Below, piece after piece: positions 30,190 through 39,745 of a DNA stretch of 64,000 nt (positions within the stretch are counted from its first letter, which is position 1; each line of letters starts with the position of its first letter). Source of the DNA: CAVSVP01 sp963731125 (GTDB lineage Bacteria > Pseudomonadota > Gammaproteobacteria > Competibacterales > Competibacteraceae); contig CAVSVP010000009.1 of NCBI GenBank assembly GCA_963731125.1, forward strand, positions 682,001 to 746,000, read 5' to 3'. Below the pieces are notes generated by a model that was not told where the DNA came from, did no database searches, and saw nothing but the letters and a program-made list of their open reading frames with translations. Position numbers and translations under genes: made by a program.

Positions 30190-30850
30190 AAAAAGAATCC
30201 ACCCGCAAAGCGGGTGGTTTTGTGTTTACCCCTAAAAGGGGATGAGTCTGCCTTGCCCCCAGAGGAGGCAAGGCGAGTGTTGTCCCCGTTCATGATCGAT
30301 TTAACTAGACATCCAGACCGCGTTGCTCGGTCTGGCGTTCCCTTTTCTCCTGGTACTGCACATACGCGCGGATCTTAGTCTCATCCAATCCCACCGTATC
30401 GACACAGTACCCGCGCGCCCAAAACCGATTGCCCCAGTACGGGCGGCGCTTCAACTCCCGAAACTGGTTGAACACCCGGATCGCCGTGCGGCCCTTCACC
30501 GTCCCAACAAAGTCCGAGATCGACACTTTTGGCGGGACCAACACCAGCAAATGAACATGATCGAGCTGCACGTTGAGTTCCACTACTTCACTCTTCTGCT
30601 GCTCGACAAAGGCACGGATGCACCGCGCCACCTCCTCCGCCACCCGTCCCGTCAGGATTCGATAACGGTATTTTGGCACCCACACTATGTGATACTGACA
30701 GTGCCAAATCGTATGTGATAGTTTCCGAAAACGGCTCATTGCTTTGACCTCTCTGTGCGTTGTGGGGACAACGCCTGTTAGAGGGAGCAATGAGTCGTTC
30801 AACTGGCAAAGCCGTTGAACTCTGACCACGCCCTCAGGGCGTGGTTTGTT
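30190..30850 (-). mobile_element. IS200/IS605-family element (tnpA only)
   Basis: The element has no inverted terminal repeats but has the subterminal hairpins expected: ccacccgcaaagcgggtgg at 30199-30217 and ccacgccctcagggcgtgg at 30826-30844. It carries tnpA and no tnpB. It lies inside the UnbV domain of the VCBS gene; exact ends are estimated because the family makes no target duplication. Confidence 0.8.
30305..30739 (-). CDS. tnpA: IS200/IS605 transposase TnpA (HUH, single-Tyr)
   Basis: From MSRFRKLSHTIWHCQYHIVWVPKYRYRIL the 144-residue protein matches Y1 transposases. It has the HUH motif in LDHVHLLVLVPPK and the catalytic Tyr in KIRAYVQYQEKRE, which nicks single-stranded DNA and forms a 5'-phosphotyrosine link. 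The upstream in-frame extension to 30829 lies in the terminal hairpin and was not used as the start. Intact. Confidence 0.92.
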   Translation of the reverse strand: MSRFRKLSHTIWHCQYHIVWVPKYRYRILTGRVAEEVARCIRAFVEQQKSEVVELNVQLDHVHLLVLVPPKVSISDFVGTVKGRTAIRVFNQFRELKRRPYWGNRFWARGYCVDTVGLDETKIRAYVQYQEKRERQTEQRGLDV

Positions 30851-32154
30851 TCATTTGATAATCAATTTCAATCCAATGATTGTTGTTTCCTAAATTGTGA
30901 AAAAGCTGATTAGGTCCAGGGACCGTGGCACCGTTAGAAATGAATAAGTCCAGAAAACCGTCAGCATCATAGTCCGCTACAGCGACATTATCTCCAATCC
31001 CCTTTGTGCTGCCCGTTGCCCCCCCGCCTCGGACACAGGAACAAAGACAGCATCACCGACGTTCTCATAAAGGAGATTCGGTAGGTTATTAGATGTGGTT
31101 GTGCAAATCAGATATAGATCTAAGTCCATATCATTATCAAAATCGGCGGCAACTCCCCTTTGACATGAGGTTGGTGCATCTAAACCTGCTAGCCCTGTAG
31201 CATCTACAAAAACACTCCCCGTATTCAGTAAGAGCTTGTTGGGTGCAGCGCGTGAATTACTTTGACGTGTCATTAAGAAGACGTCAGGAAGCAAGTCATT
31301 ATTAAAATCTGCGACAATCGCACCTCTAATACCGGGGGGGGGAGGTAACAGGTTGAGCTGACTTGCCTTTTCAATAAAAGGGACGCTACTCATGTCATAT
31401 AGATAGATCAAGCGAGGGTTCCAATGGCTGACTATCAGCAGGTCCATACGGCCATCTCCCGTTAAATCCGAGAGGTGTACAGAGTCAGCCCTGTTGACCG
31501 GTGCTGCCGGGTGAGCCCTGAGTCCCACGTCTTGGCTGACGTCTACAAAGCCATTATCTGTCTGTCGAAAGAGTGCACTCGGCGCAATTTCGCGGCCGGC
31601 ATTTGCAAGAAACACGTCAAGCCTGCCATCATTGTCCCAATCAAGCCACAACGGTGAACGTCCCCGCCCCCGTGGATAACTGATTCCAAGTAATTCAGCC
31701 TCATCTTTGAATTTCTCGCCAGTATTACGGTATAGATGATTCGGTCCACTTCCCCTCCCGAATTGAGCACCGACTAACTCGATTAGATCCTGATCACCGT
31801 CATTATCAAAATCTGCCCATGCTGCTCCGTGTGTGTCACCAAGGGCATTCAATGAGCCCTTGGGAAATATAGCTCTAGCAGCGTTGGTAAAGGTGCCACT
31901 ACCCGTATTTAAGTACAGGGAGGGAGATGCCGCGTGGTTATTTGAATAAAGATCCGGTAGGCCATTACCATCAAAATCCCCCCATGCAGAGCCAAAGCTG
32001 CTTCCAACTCGGGATACTCCTGCAATGCTTGTCATTTCTTCAAAGATGATCTGTCCATATGCGGGCTTTAATATTATTGCAGTGGAAAATTTACCAACGA
32101 TGGGTAACCAATTAGCGTTACGTGGACCAAATCCAAAACTGTCATCCGCTCTGC

Positions 32155-32740
32155 CGCCGGTATGAGTGTTCTTGAAATAAAAACGATTATTGACCGGATC
32201 AAACAGCCCCACGGTATCCTGGCCATTGTTGTTCCAGTCACCCGCCAACGGCCACCAGTCCCTTCCCGCCGGACCAAAACAAACCACACGATCCGCTCTG
32301 CCGCCGGTATGAGTATTTTTCAAATAAAAGCAGCTTTTCACCGGATCAAACAGCCCCACGGTATCCTGGCCATTGTTGTTCCAGTCACCCGCCAACGGCC
32401 ACCAGTCCCTTCCCGCCGGACCAAAACAAACCACACGATCCGCTCTGCCGCCGGTATGAGTATTTTTCAAATAAAAGCAGCTTTTCACCGGATCAAACAG
32501 CCCCACGGTATCCTGGCCATTGTTGTTCCAGTCACCCGCCAACGGCCACCAGTCCCTTCCCGCCGGACCAAAACAAACCACACGATCCGCTCTGCCGCCG
32601 GTATGAGTATTTTTCAAATAAAAGCAGCTTTTCACCGGATCAAACAGCCCCACGGTATCCTGGCCATTGTTGTTCCAGTCACCCGCCAACGGCCACCAGT
32701 CTCTTCCCAAAGGACCATACCTAACAACGCGATCTGCATT
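32155..32740 (-). repeat. 147-bp tandem repeats inside the VCBS gene
   Basis: Four consecutive 147-bp units, starting at the ggtatgag motif at 32160, 32307, 32454 and 32601 on the plus strand. The three from 32307 to the last are essentially identical in DNA, and the 32160 copy differs at a few positions at one edge. Each encodes 49 residues with GLFDPVKSCFYLKNTHTG and RDWWPLAGDWNNNGQ. A more diverged unit follows on the N-terminal side. Near-identity at the DNA level points to recent expansion. Confidence 0.95.
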
Positions 32741-32959
32741 GCCCGCACTGTGCGCGTACTTGAGGTAGAACGTGCTGGCATTGCTATTCCATAGTCCCAC
32801 ACCATCCATAGCCCCCGCCGCCGAAGAAACCAACAACACCCAAGATGCTAGACCTAATGTCAGAGAAATTGTCTTTAGAATTTTATTGGTGTTTTCCATT
32901 ATTTCCTCCTGAGTCGTAAATTTTGGGTGCAAAAATGATCAAATCGAGTTGAAAATTGA

Positions 32960-33210
32960 CGACCTGTACGATTAGATCAAGCTGCTTTGGCAACGAACTG
33001 GAAAGGGATGACCCGGTTCCGCACCCAAGTTCGGGAGCCCCATTGAGAACCACCACGCTCAATGCCGTCAGGGAATGAGAGCCTTCTGTTGACCAGCTCA
33101 TCCCATGATGCTTCTGGCGCTTGGCAGTGACCAGATAGTTGGCACGTTTGACCGAATTGCTGGAGTTGGGAAACCCCAACTGGCGTCGCTTGCAGCAGCT
33201 CCCGCTCTAA
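32960..33210 (-). pseudogene. Transposase C-terminal remnant
   Basis: Translated across one frame change, the minus strand reads LGFPNSSNSVKRANYLVTAK, RQKHHGMSWSTEGS, and ends ...NRVIPFQFVAKAA, similar in pattern to transposase tails of the xGLPxTSxxxESxxKxxNxRVKG type. It is cut on its upstream side by the IS5 at 33211. Assignment to a family is not possible from the remnant. Confidence 0.45.
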
Positions 33211-34136
33211 GAGGCTGTTGGAAAACCCGATTGACGGTACTATGGAACTGAAACAACACGCACCCATCGGTAGTCTGATGCTTATGAAACGAATAAAAGA
33301 GGAGAATCAGAGACAATGGGTACGCACCGCTATCATGCCTGTGATGTGACCGACGCGCAATGGCAAGTCATTGAACCCCTGTTACCGGTACCGAAGAAGC
33401 GTCCTGGCGGCCCTGGACGGCCGCCGTCAGACCGCCGCCAAGTCGTGAATGGCATTTTCTATGTCAATCGCAGTGGCTGTCAGTGGCGGCTGCTGCCGCG
33501 CTACTACGGCAACTGGAATACGGTGTATGATCACTTCAATGACTGGAGTAAAGCCGGCGTGTGGGAGCGGGTAATGACAGCCTTGCGCCACCAGGAACGC
33601 CGCCGCCAAGGGCGGGCCGCCGAACCCTCGGCAGGCAGTGTGGATAGCCAAAGCATCAAGGTCGCCTCGCAACCGGGTCCCAAGGGCTTTGATGGTGGCA
33701 AAAGCATCAAAGGCCGCAAACGCCATGTGCTGGTGGATACCCTGGGACTGATCCTGGTGGTGATGGTCACGGCGGCCAATGTCAGTGATCAGGTCGGACT
33801 GCGCCAGCTCCTGCAGCACTATCTCGCCGATGGCTTCAAGCGACTGCGCCACCTCTGGGTTGACGGCGGCTATCATGGCGAGCCGCTGCAACGGTGGGTA
33901 GCTGGCCTGAAAGTGACCTATAAAATCGTGTTAGAAGTCGTCGAGAACACCCTGCCGGGGTTTCATCTGGTAAAACGCCGGTGGGTCGTGGAGCGCACTT
34001 TTTCGTGGCTGTTAAATTACCGCCGTCATACGAGAGATTATGAAGTCCATACGCGCAACAGCGAGGCCATGATCCAGATCTCGATGATCCATCTCCTGGT
34101 CCGACGGCTCGCTTGAGGGGGTTTTCCAACAGCCTC
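33211..34136 (+). mobile_element. IS5-family element
   Basis: Inverted termini gaggctgttggaaaac at 33211 and its complement ending 34136. The trinucleotide taa is duplicated (33208-33210 and 34137-34139), as in the IS5/ISL2-IS1031 groups. Length 926 bp. A relic of the same family lies at 11567-11695. The flank 34140-34289 has no gene. Confidence 0.9.
33316..34116 (+). CDS. IS5-family transposase
   Basis: The 266-residue protein has the IS5 N-terminal domain (VTDAQWQVIEPLLPVPKK, NGIFYVNRSGCQWRLLPRYY) and DDE core: SVDSQSIKVASQPGPKGFDGGK with GRKRHVLVDTLG, HLWVDGGYHGEPL, and KRRWVVERTFSWLLNYRRH with the DREK-like R-x3-E signature. The frame is intact and ends are complete; likely active or recently so. 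Confidence 0.93.
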   Translation: MGTHRYHACDVTDAQWQVIEPLLPVPKKRPGGPGRPPSDRRQVVNGIFYVNRSGCQWRLLPRYYGNWNTVYDHFNDWSKAGVWERVMTALRHQERRRQGRAAEPSAGSVDSQSIKVASQPGPKGFDGGKSIKGRKRHVLVDTLGLILVVMVTAANVSDQVGLRQLLQHYLADGFKRLRHLWVDGGYHGEPLQRWVAGLKVTYKIVLEVVENTLPGFHLVKRRWVVERTFSWLLNYRRHTRDYEVHTRNSEAMIQISMIHLLVRRLA

Positions 34137-34289
34137 TAAGGGATTTCCCGGCGTTCCTGAGACTAAACCATCAGCTCCTGATGAGACCGCACAAGACTAC
34201 CCGTCAGCCTTGGTAAAAGGGCTGCAGGAAGAGGTAATGGATATGGATAGACGATCGCTCAAGAACACAAACCATGGCACGAACACAAC

Positions 34290-35768
34290 ACCGCGGTTAT
34301 CTACGAGGTATCGGGTGCCAGCACGGTAGGCACATGACCGGAGGCGATCGCCTCCCACAGGGTTTGCCAATCGGGAATGAAGTAGTCGGTAAAGAGTGAC
34401 CGGAGCCGCTCCCAGAGCGAGGTGCGTGAGTGGAAGTGCGCGCGGGCCGCTTGAAAGAGCCGACACCCGAGTTCCTGGACTTGATCAACCAGGAAAGCGA
34501 GCATCATCAGATAAGCAAAGTGGGTGGCCAAGTGCTGTTGACCATGACCGTAGTTATGTTCGAGTTCATAGCCTTGGTTCTTGAGCGTATTAAAGGTTTC
34601 GTTTTCAACTTTCCAGCGGGCGCGTCCTCCTCGCATCAACGGTTCAACATTAGCTTGCGTCAGTTCGATATCGGTGATCCAGCTGAAGCGGCGTTGCCGA
34701 TCCGCGTCTGTTTCCCAGTATTCCAGAAAATTGACTCGTAGCTGCGGATGGGTCTTGTTTAAGGGTAGATCGTTCACCCAGCGATAGCCGTGTTCGACCC
34801 CATGCGCATCGCGATACACCCATTCCTCAACCTCGCCCGCGTCCCGCTTCGCTTGTACGGCAGCAAACAGCGCCTCGTGGTCGCCGGGCTTGACCTGGAT
34901 CAAGTAGCGCAGGTTGAGAGTTTGCAGTAACTCCAGATGCGGGCCGTTGGCGGCGAGACTGTCTTCCACCACCAGCCACTTTTGCTGGGGATAATCCTGA
35001 CGTAGCTGCGTCAGCAGCCGCTTGGCAGCGTTGCGTTCGCAATCGTTTTTCTTCGCCCCGTCCTGACGGGTGATGGCTTCCGGGGCGAGCGGTAACACCG
35101 TCTTGCGCTCCGGATGCACGATCACCGCCCCAAGCAGTTGATGATAGTAGTGGGTCTGTCCCTTCGTGGTCTTGCGGCAGCACTCCGGACAGCTGATCTC
35201 ACTGGAGGCAAACTGCCCAGTGCCGTCAATGGACACCAGGTAGTGCCCGTCCCAGTATTGATAGGGTTCCAGTCCTTTGTGTCGCTGCACCTGCCGATGG
35301 ACCGCCCGAAAGGCCGGGCGTAGATGAGCCGGATCCACCGGGTCAAGAATCGTGCGCAGTTGCGTATCGCACGGCGCTCGCTCTACCCCATAAAGGGTCT
35401 TCAGATTGTGCCGGATCACCCCTTCGTGATAGGCTTCGTCAAACTTCAGTAACGACGGATATTTCAACCCAAACACCGCCAACCCCGACATCAGCGCATC
35501 GGTCAGGGGAATCTGGCTGCGGTCATGGCGATGCTCAGGCACCGCTTCAAACGTTTGGCGGATCGTCTGCAATAAACCCGGCGCTGAGAGTTGTTTGCGT
35601 AACCGCGGACGGGGTGCTGCCATCGGTAAAGACCTCCCGGGGTGATGCCAAGGAACGTGAGTTTACCGTGCCTACTCCCTAGTAACCAAACCCTTACGAA
35701 AAGCTCTTGTCGGTTTATTGGCCAATGCATTGAAATTAAATATTTATTTTTGAGAGCGGGAATTGCTG
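34290..35768 (-). mobile_element. IS4/ISNCY-like element, complete copy
   Basis: The 5' leader and the start of the transposase match the truncated copy at 29225-29646, which fixes the right border near 35768 (ggaattgct). The left border is estimated from the transposase stop. I could not define inverted repeats with confidence. Confidence 0.7.
34301..35623 (-). CDS. IS4/ISNCY-like DDE transposase
   Basis: The 440-residue protein opens MAAPRPRLRKQLSAPGLLQT and has YLVSIDGTGQFASSEISC (first Asp), KWLVVEDSLAANGPHLELL (second), and RARWKVENETFNTLKNQGYE (Glu), the pattern of a large group of DDE transposases labelled IS4-like or ISNCY. CPECCRKT may bind zinc. It is intact. The transposase at the right edge of the window (63467 on) is a distant relative. 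Confidence 0.83.
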   Translation of the reverse strand: MAAPRPRLRKQLSAPGLLQTIRQTFEAVPEHRHDRSQIPLTDALMSGLAVFGLKYPSLLKFDEAYHEGVIRHNLKTLYGVERAPCDTQLRTILDPVDPAHLRPAFRAVHRQVQRHKGLEPYQYWDGHYLVSIDGTGQFASSEISCPECCRKTTKGQTHYYHQLLGAVIVHPERKTVLPLAPEAITRQDGAKKNDCERNAAKRLLTQLRQDYPQQKWLVVEDSLAANGPHLELLQTLNLRYLIQVKPGDHEALFAAVQAKRDAGEVEEWVYRDAHGVEHGYRWVNDLPLNKTHPQLRVNFLEYWETDADRQRRFSWITDIELTQANVEPLMRGGRARWKVENETFNTLKNQGYELEHNYGHGQQHLATHFAYLMMLAFLVDQVQELGCRLFQAARAHFHSRTSLWERLRSLFTDYFIPDWQTLWEAIASGHVPTVLAPDTS

Positions 35769-35770
35769 CC

Positions 35771-37170
35771 AAACTTTACACATTCCCCAAACTTTAGCTG
35801 TGTCCCCAATGGTGCCTACATGGGCACCCCTTACAGGTCGCTAACTTTCTATGGGCATTGTGTTACGCATTTTGCAAAGGAAGTCGGACAGGCGGTTTTA
35901 GTGGCACCCTTGTATTTAGTAACAACCGGCAAGACATAATTTGTTAAATAATTGGGACGCTTATCCTGAGAGTTGTAAAAAGCTGCGTTCCAACTCAGGA
36001 AATTGGCACCCAAATCGTTCACGGCAAACCGATAAATCAATTCTTCCGTTTCCTCGGGAAGGAGGCCACCTGTTTCTACTTGTGGAAAGATAGCAATCTT
36101 TCCTTTCATTTTCCTGAACGTGTCATAAACGTAATACTGACTGTGAGGATAAGCTCTAGGAGTTATTACTCCGCTTCCGCCTATCTTCGCAAGTTCCTCT
36201 GCAATCCGGGTGAGGCGAGGTTCGCCTCCTCTAATAAAATTCATGCCTGTAAGAACAATCGTGTTCGGGAAGGCTTTTTTAACCTCTACAGCCTTCCGAA
36301 CCAGTTCTCTTTCATACGCCTCGGGGGAGTAACCGGCCGCCTTTTCTCTGTCTATTGCCATGGCCGACTCTCCACTTCCTATCGTAATGGCAGCTACCGT
36401 GGGATTGCCGTTATATTTCGCACCTAAAGCTTGATACAAGGCAATGACCCGATCTGTGACTGCAGGATCCCATTGGCGAATAATGCTTCCTTCTCTCATG
36501 GGTTCTACACCCCCGTGATATCGGGAGTCGGTCCTTAAATAGGCTGGAGCATCCGCATCCTTACAACCACTAAAGCAACGGTCCATAATTCTCACAACAA
36601 TATGTTTCCCGTAGGGCTCAATCCACTTAATGTATTTATCGATAACAGAAAAGTCATATTGATTTTTTGCCTTTTCAAGAGTTTTCCATTTTACCTGAAG
36701 GACGAGACCCTCCGTATATGGATTCTCAAGAAACAGTATGTCATTGCCCCATAATGATTTCTCTTCAGCATTTTTTCTCAGATAATGCCCTGGATACCAT
36801 TTAACCCCGTCATTTGTGGTTTGCAATTGACCCGCAGCGTCTTCGCAGACGAGCCGATTAGTGCTTGTCTGAAGCATCGTAGTGCTTGTCTGAAGCATCG
36901 TTATCTCAACGCTAGCCATAGAAGCATTTCCATGTACGTCAGTGATCTTATATATCAAGGAATCTTGGCCAAAGTTATTAGTGCGAGGTCTATAGGAAAT
37001 AGTATTATTGTATGCTACCCATGAATCAGCATGGGCGGGCCTACTTACAATGGTAAGGGTCACCGGTTCAATATAGCTGTCATTCTTTAGGACATTGATA
37101 TTAATCTTTGAATTTGTGTTAGTAGCAATGGTGTCATTGACGGCAATTGGCTTATTATTCTCGGTTCCAC
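35771..37170 (-). repeat. 1.4-kb segmental duplication, copy 1 (copy 2 at 42060-43440)
   Basis: From ccaaactttacacattcccc to about codon 60 of the gene the two regions align base for base. The 3' 600 bp is almost identical (for example actgactgtg against actggctgtg near 36137), while the middle (about 36500-36800) has many substitutions, a mosaic pattern. Confidence 0.9.
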
Positions 37171-37342
37171 TTTTCTTGGCTGCATCGGGAATCGCGGCGG
37201 CGGCAAATGAAGTAAAGCCTATGCTGATGGCGAGCACAATCGCAGTGAAGTATCTCCTGCGATGGCAGCAACACCGACATAGATCATTAACCTGTGGCTT
37301 GACACACAGATTTTCCTGCTGGCTTCTAGTAATATTAGACAT
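35849..37342 (-). CDS. Secreted cadherin-like plus glycosidase-like protein
   Basis: From ATG 37342 the protein (about 498 residues) has a leader with CRCCCHRRRYFTAIVLAISI and cleavage around FAAAA-IPDAA. One Ig/cadherin-like domain follows (AVNDTIATNTNSKININVLK, TYxxxNNFGQDSLIYKITDVHG), then a TIM-barrel-like region: LVLQVKWKTLEKAKNQYDFS, KWIEPYGKHIVVRIMDRCF, AAITIGSGESAMAIDR and IAIFPQVETGGLLPEETEE. The order resembles GH42/GH5-type glycosidases with an invariant Glu near GSGES, but the family is uncertain. The open frame extends to 37429 into IS5-like sequence; ATG 37342 lies within the terminal repeat of that element, so the original 5' end was replaced. Function may be trimming or binding the exopolysaccharide. 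Confidence 0.72.
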   Translation of the reverse strand: MSNITRSQQENLCVKPQVNDLCRCCCHRRRYFTAIVLAISIGFTSFAAAAIPDAAKKSGTENNKPIAVNDTIATNTNSKININVLKNDSYIEPVTLTIVSRPAHADSWVAYNNTISYRPRTNNFGQDSLIYKITDVHGNASMASVEITMLQTSTTMLQTSTNRLVCEDAAGQLQTTNDGVKWYPGHYLRKNAEEKSLWGNDILFLENPYTEGLVLQVKWKTLEKAKNQYDFSVIDKYIKWIEPYGKHIVVRIMDRCFSGCKDADAPAYLRTDSRYHGGVEPMREGSIIRQWDPAVTDRVIALYQALGAKYNGNPTVAAITIGSGESAMAIDREKAAGYSPEAYERELVRKAVEVKKAFPNTIVLTGMNFIRGGEPRLTRIAEELAKIGGSGVITPRAYPHSQYYVYDTFRKMKGKIAIFPQVETGGLLPEETEELIYRFAVNDLGANFLSWNAAFYNSQDKRPNYLTNYVLPVVTKYKGATKTACPTSFAKCVTQCP

Positions 37343-37907
37343 TATCGGTTTTAAGGCATGTTCTGCAAATTCAGCAAGTTGAAGGAAGGCGCGGGATGGC
37401 GGCAAGCCATCGCAGGTTGTGCAATTCATAAGCGATCTCCATTATGCGATCCGAAATACCCTCACAGGTCAGACGTAAGATATCCTTGACGATCCGGCAC
37501 CGCCTTAGGCCGCCGATCATGTATTCGACCACCAACCGCGCACTCGTTAACAGCCGATTGAGAAAACGCACTCGTCCCCGTCCCCTCGGCGTTCCGGTAC
37601 CATCCCCAACCCACGCAACGCCCCTTCTTGTAACACCGGCAGCAAGTCTTCCCTTCTCGCCAACCCCCCCTTTACTCCACCACCCGCGCGTCGCCGTCGC
37701 GATTTATCTTCCACCGTCAGGTGTAGCGGGTACAGAGTCTCATAAACCCGCTCAAACACCGGCAACAGCAACAGAAACTCGGCAAGCGTAAGGTTCTTAG
37801 CCCCTACGAACTCGCGGGGATGGTCTTTCAAATGAGCGTAACTTAAGGATCGCGATACCGCTCGTCAAGTAAAAAACTTTTAGTATACATTATCCACGAT
37901 AATTTCT
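37337..37907 (-). mobile_element. IS5-like (DDE_Tnp_4 type) internally deleted derivative
   Basis: The ends agacattatcgg (37337) and agaaattatcg (ending 37907) match the termini of the complete element at 46691-54176. Inside, the N-terminal part of the transposase (LKDHPREF-like, to 37547) is fused out of frame with the last 65 residues (FLNRLLTSARLVVEYMIGGL...), so about 330 bp of the middle is missing. The element cannot code for a transposase and could move only in trans. Confidence 0.82.
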
Positions 37908-38885
37908 ATAGGACTTACGCATTGACAGCGGCCTGATATTGTGGATTGAGATAATCTTTCCCGATGATGAAGGAACTGACAAACCCAGCGACCACCTCCT
38001 TGTACAAATCACGCTGCCACTGATAGGCATTAGTGATGACCTCATGGATTTGCATCTGCTGCAAATGGACGTAGCTGCACAGGGCGGCAAAAATAGGGTT
38101 GAGAATAGGGACTTTGCGGCGTACCTGGAATGTCTCGATGTGACAGACCTGCTTGATGAGACGGTGGTACTGCTCAATGTGCCAGTGCTGGTCATGACGT
38201 TTCTGGAATTCGGTTTGGGAGAAGGGTTCATAGGCATCGGCCTGCGGCAGAAATACGACGTAATGGCGCAGTTGGTCTTTTAACCGCGTCCGAAACAGTT
38301 TTACCTCACCGAAATCGCGAAGCCAGACCTTACGCCCGTCGTCGGGGATATCCAGCTGCTGGACTTGGACCCAAGTGCCTTTTTCTATGGCTACCCGGCG
38401 GTTGTTTTCCACGGCAAACAGGAACCCCATCCGGTGGTGTCTGACCGTCTTGAGGTTGCTGGCGCTGGAATACCAACTGTCCCCGGTGATGAAATCCGGT
38501 TGCAGCCCCCACGCCACCACCTGGACCAGCATGTCGAGGAAATAATCATTCTTGGTCTTGTGCTCGGTTTTGTCATAGACCCGATAGTTGACCGGCAAAC
38601 TCCGCCCTTGCGGGTCGGTGTAATACAACGTGATCAGGTTTATCCCCTTGACCACCCGGTGATGTTTGCCAGACCACACATGGCTCACCAAGTCCATGTG
38701 CCGGCTGTAAGGTTTATCCAAGGTGCTGTCATCCACGCTCAGTGTCCCACCCACCGGATTCAACAGCTGGCTAGCCTCATCGAACAGGTCCTTCGGCTCG
38801 TATCCCTCCCGCCAGAGAAAGCGAGTGACGCTGTCATGAGAAATACCCATCACTTCCGATAAGCGGGTACAGGTAGCCGATTTGG

Positions 38886-39745
38886 GGTGGTGTCCTAATT
38901 TTGGATATTGCTGATTTACACAGGCCGAGCAAATTCATATCGATTGACAAACAAGCCGATGACGATATCATGCATCTGGGCCGATTTGGAGAAGCAGATC
39001 GTTTTACGTGCTAGGCGTTTAATCCGAGTCCGTAAGGTGAGGTGCTTGCGTTCGATTTGCTGGGTGTAACGCTTGCTGGGGCAATGCACGTCGGGCTCTA
39101 GATGGCGCTGATACGCGCCCAAGTGATCCGTGTAGTAGCGAGTGATTCCAAACGGTTCCAGTAACTGTTTCAGCGCCAGAAATACCTCATCTTTGCGCCG
39201 GCCGAAGACGTACGCGAGCACGACACCCGTGGCATGATCGATTGCATGCCAGAGCCAACGTTGTTCGTCCTTGTTGCCCACATAACTCCACATTTCGTCG
39301 ACCTCAGCCTCGTCAACTCGCTGAACCACCGCGGTAATATCGTCTGGATTCAGGCGGCTCAGCAGCGCTTGGTTGACCGGCTCGATCACGTCTTCTTTTG
39401 CCTTCAACTCACTGAGTACGGTGTCCTTGCTGATCTTCAATACCCGTGCCGTATCCCGAATGCCGCTGCCATTGAGCGCCATATCAACGACCTGTTGCTT
39501 GACTTGGGGCAGGCGTCCGCGGTCACTATACTCCAGAAGAAAAGAGCCATGGGCACACTCCTCATTCTGGCACAGATAGCGTTGTTTACCATTGCAGGTC
39601 ATACCACGTTTGACAACCTGATCACTCTCACAATGCAGACAGCGCACGGGAATTAATGTCATTGCAACCCCTTGGATGTTGGTGCCCGAAAAAGGCCCTA
39701 AGTTTGACATCAATCCACGTGATTCTCCAAAATCAGGACACCACC
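38886..39745 (-). mobile_element. IS1-family element, single-ORF type
   Basis: Termini ggtggtgtcctaattttgga (38886) and the complement of ggtggtgtcctgattttgga (ending 39745). The 8-bp cgatttgg is duplicated (38878-38885 and 39746-39753). Length 860 bp. The interrupted sequence can be checked against the uninterrupted homologue at 61670. Confidence 0.92.
38916..39662 (-). CDS. IS1-family transposase (fused InsAB-like)
   Basis: The 248-residue protein joins an N-terminal zinc-binding InsA-like domain (RCLHCESDQVVKRGMTCNG, YLCQNEECAHGSF) and helix-turn-helix (ALNGSGIRDTARVLKISKDT) to an InsB-like catalytic domain with VDEMWSYVGNKDEQRWLWHA, a second Asp in YYTDHLGAYQRHL and the ERKHLTLRTRIKRLARKTIC signature. 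No frameshift is needed, unlike classical IS1. Start taken at MTLIPVRC (39662). Confidence 0.92.
   Translation of the reverse strand: MTLIPVRCLHCESDQVVKRGMTCNGKQRYLCQNEECAHGSFLLEYSDRGRLPQVKQQVVDMALNGSGIRDTARVLKISKDTVLSELKAKEDVIEPVNQALLSRLNPDDITAVVQRVDEAEVDEMWSYVGNKDEQRWLWHAIDHATGVVLAYVFGRRKDEVFLALKQLLEPFGITRYYTDHLGAYQRHLEPDVHCPSKRYTQQIERKHLTLRTRIKRLARKTICFSKSAQMHDIVIGLFVNRYEFARPV

Larger units (their letters stand above)
29941..32899 (-). pseudogene. Secreted VCBS/FG-GAP repeat protein with ASPIC/UnbV domain, broken
   Basis: Start ATG 32899 has a strong AGGAGG 5 bases upstream; the open frame extends 11 codons further but that start lacks a site. A signal peptide (ISLTLGLASWVLLVSSAAGA) is followed by four 49-residue repeats with GDWNNNGQDTVGLF, then FG-GAP/VCBS units (WGDFDGNGLPDLY, WADFDNDGDQDLIE, DWDNDGRLDVFL, DLTGDGRMDLLI, VADFNNDLLPDVF, AADFDNDMDLDLY), probably a calcium-binding beta-propeller. 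Frame is lost at a G7 run near 31018; eight G's restore SEAGGATGSTKGIGDNV and VADYDADGFLDLF. The following UnbV/ASPIC domain is then split by the IS200 at 30190-30850; its end (ESNRDGIGARVLAS, HFGLG, WPSGKKQ) is at 29941-30189. Restored size is about 760 residues. Role probably adhesion or polysaccharide binding. Confidence 0.82.

Noticed and set aside
32155..32740. Possible CRISPR-like array
   Set aside because: Units are contiguous 147-bp coding repeats with no spacers and no cas genes.
32162..32794. Plus-strand repetitive open frame
   Set aside because: It is the antisense shadow of the 147-bp repeats in the VCBS gene; the minus frame has a signal peptide and strong ribosome site.
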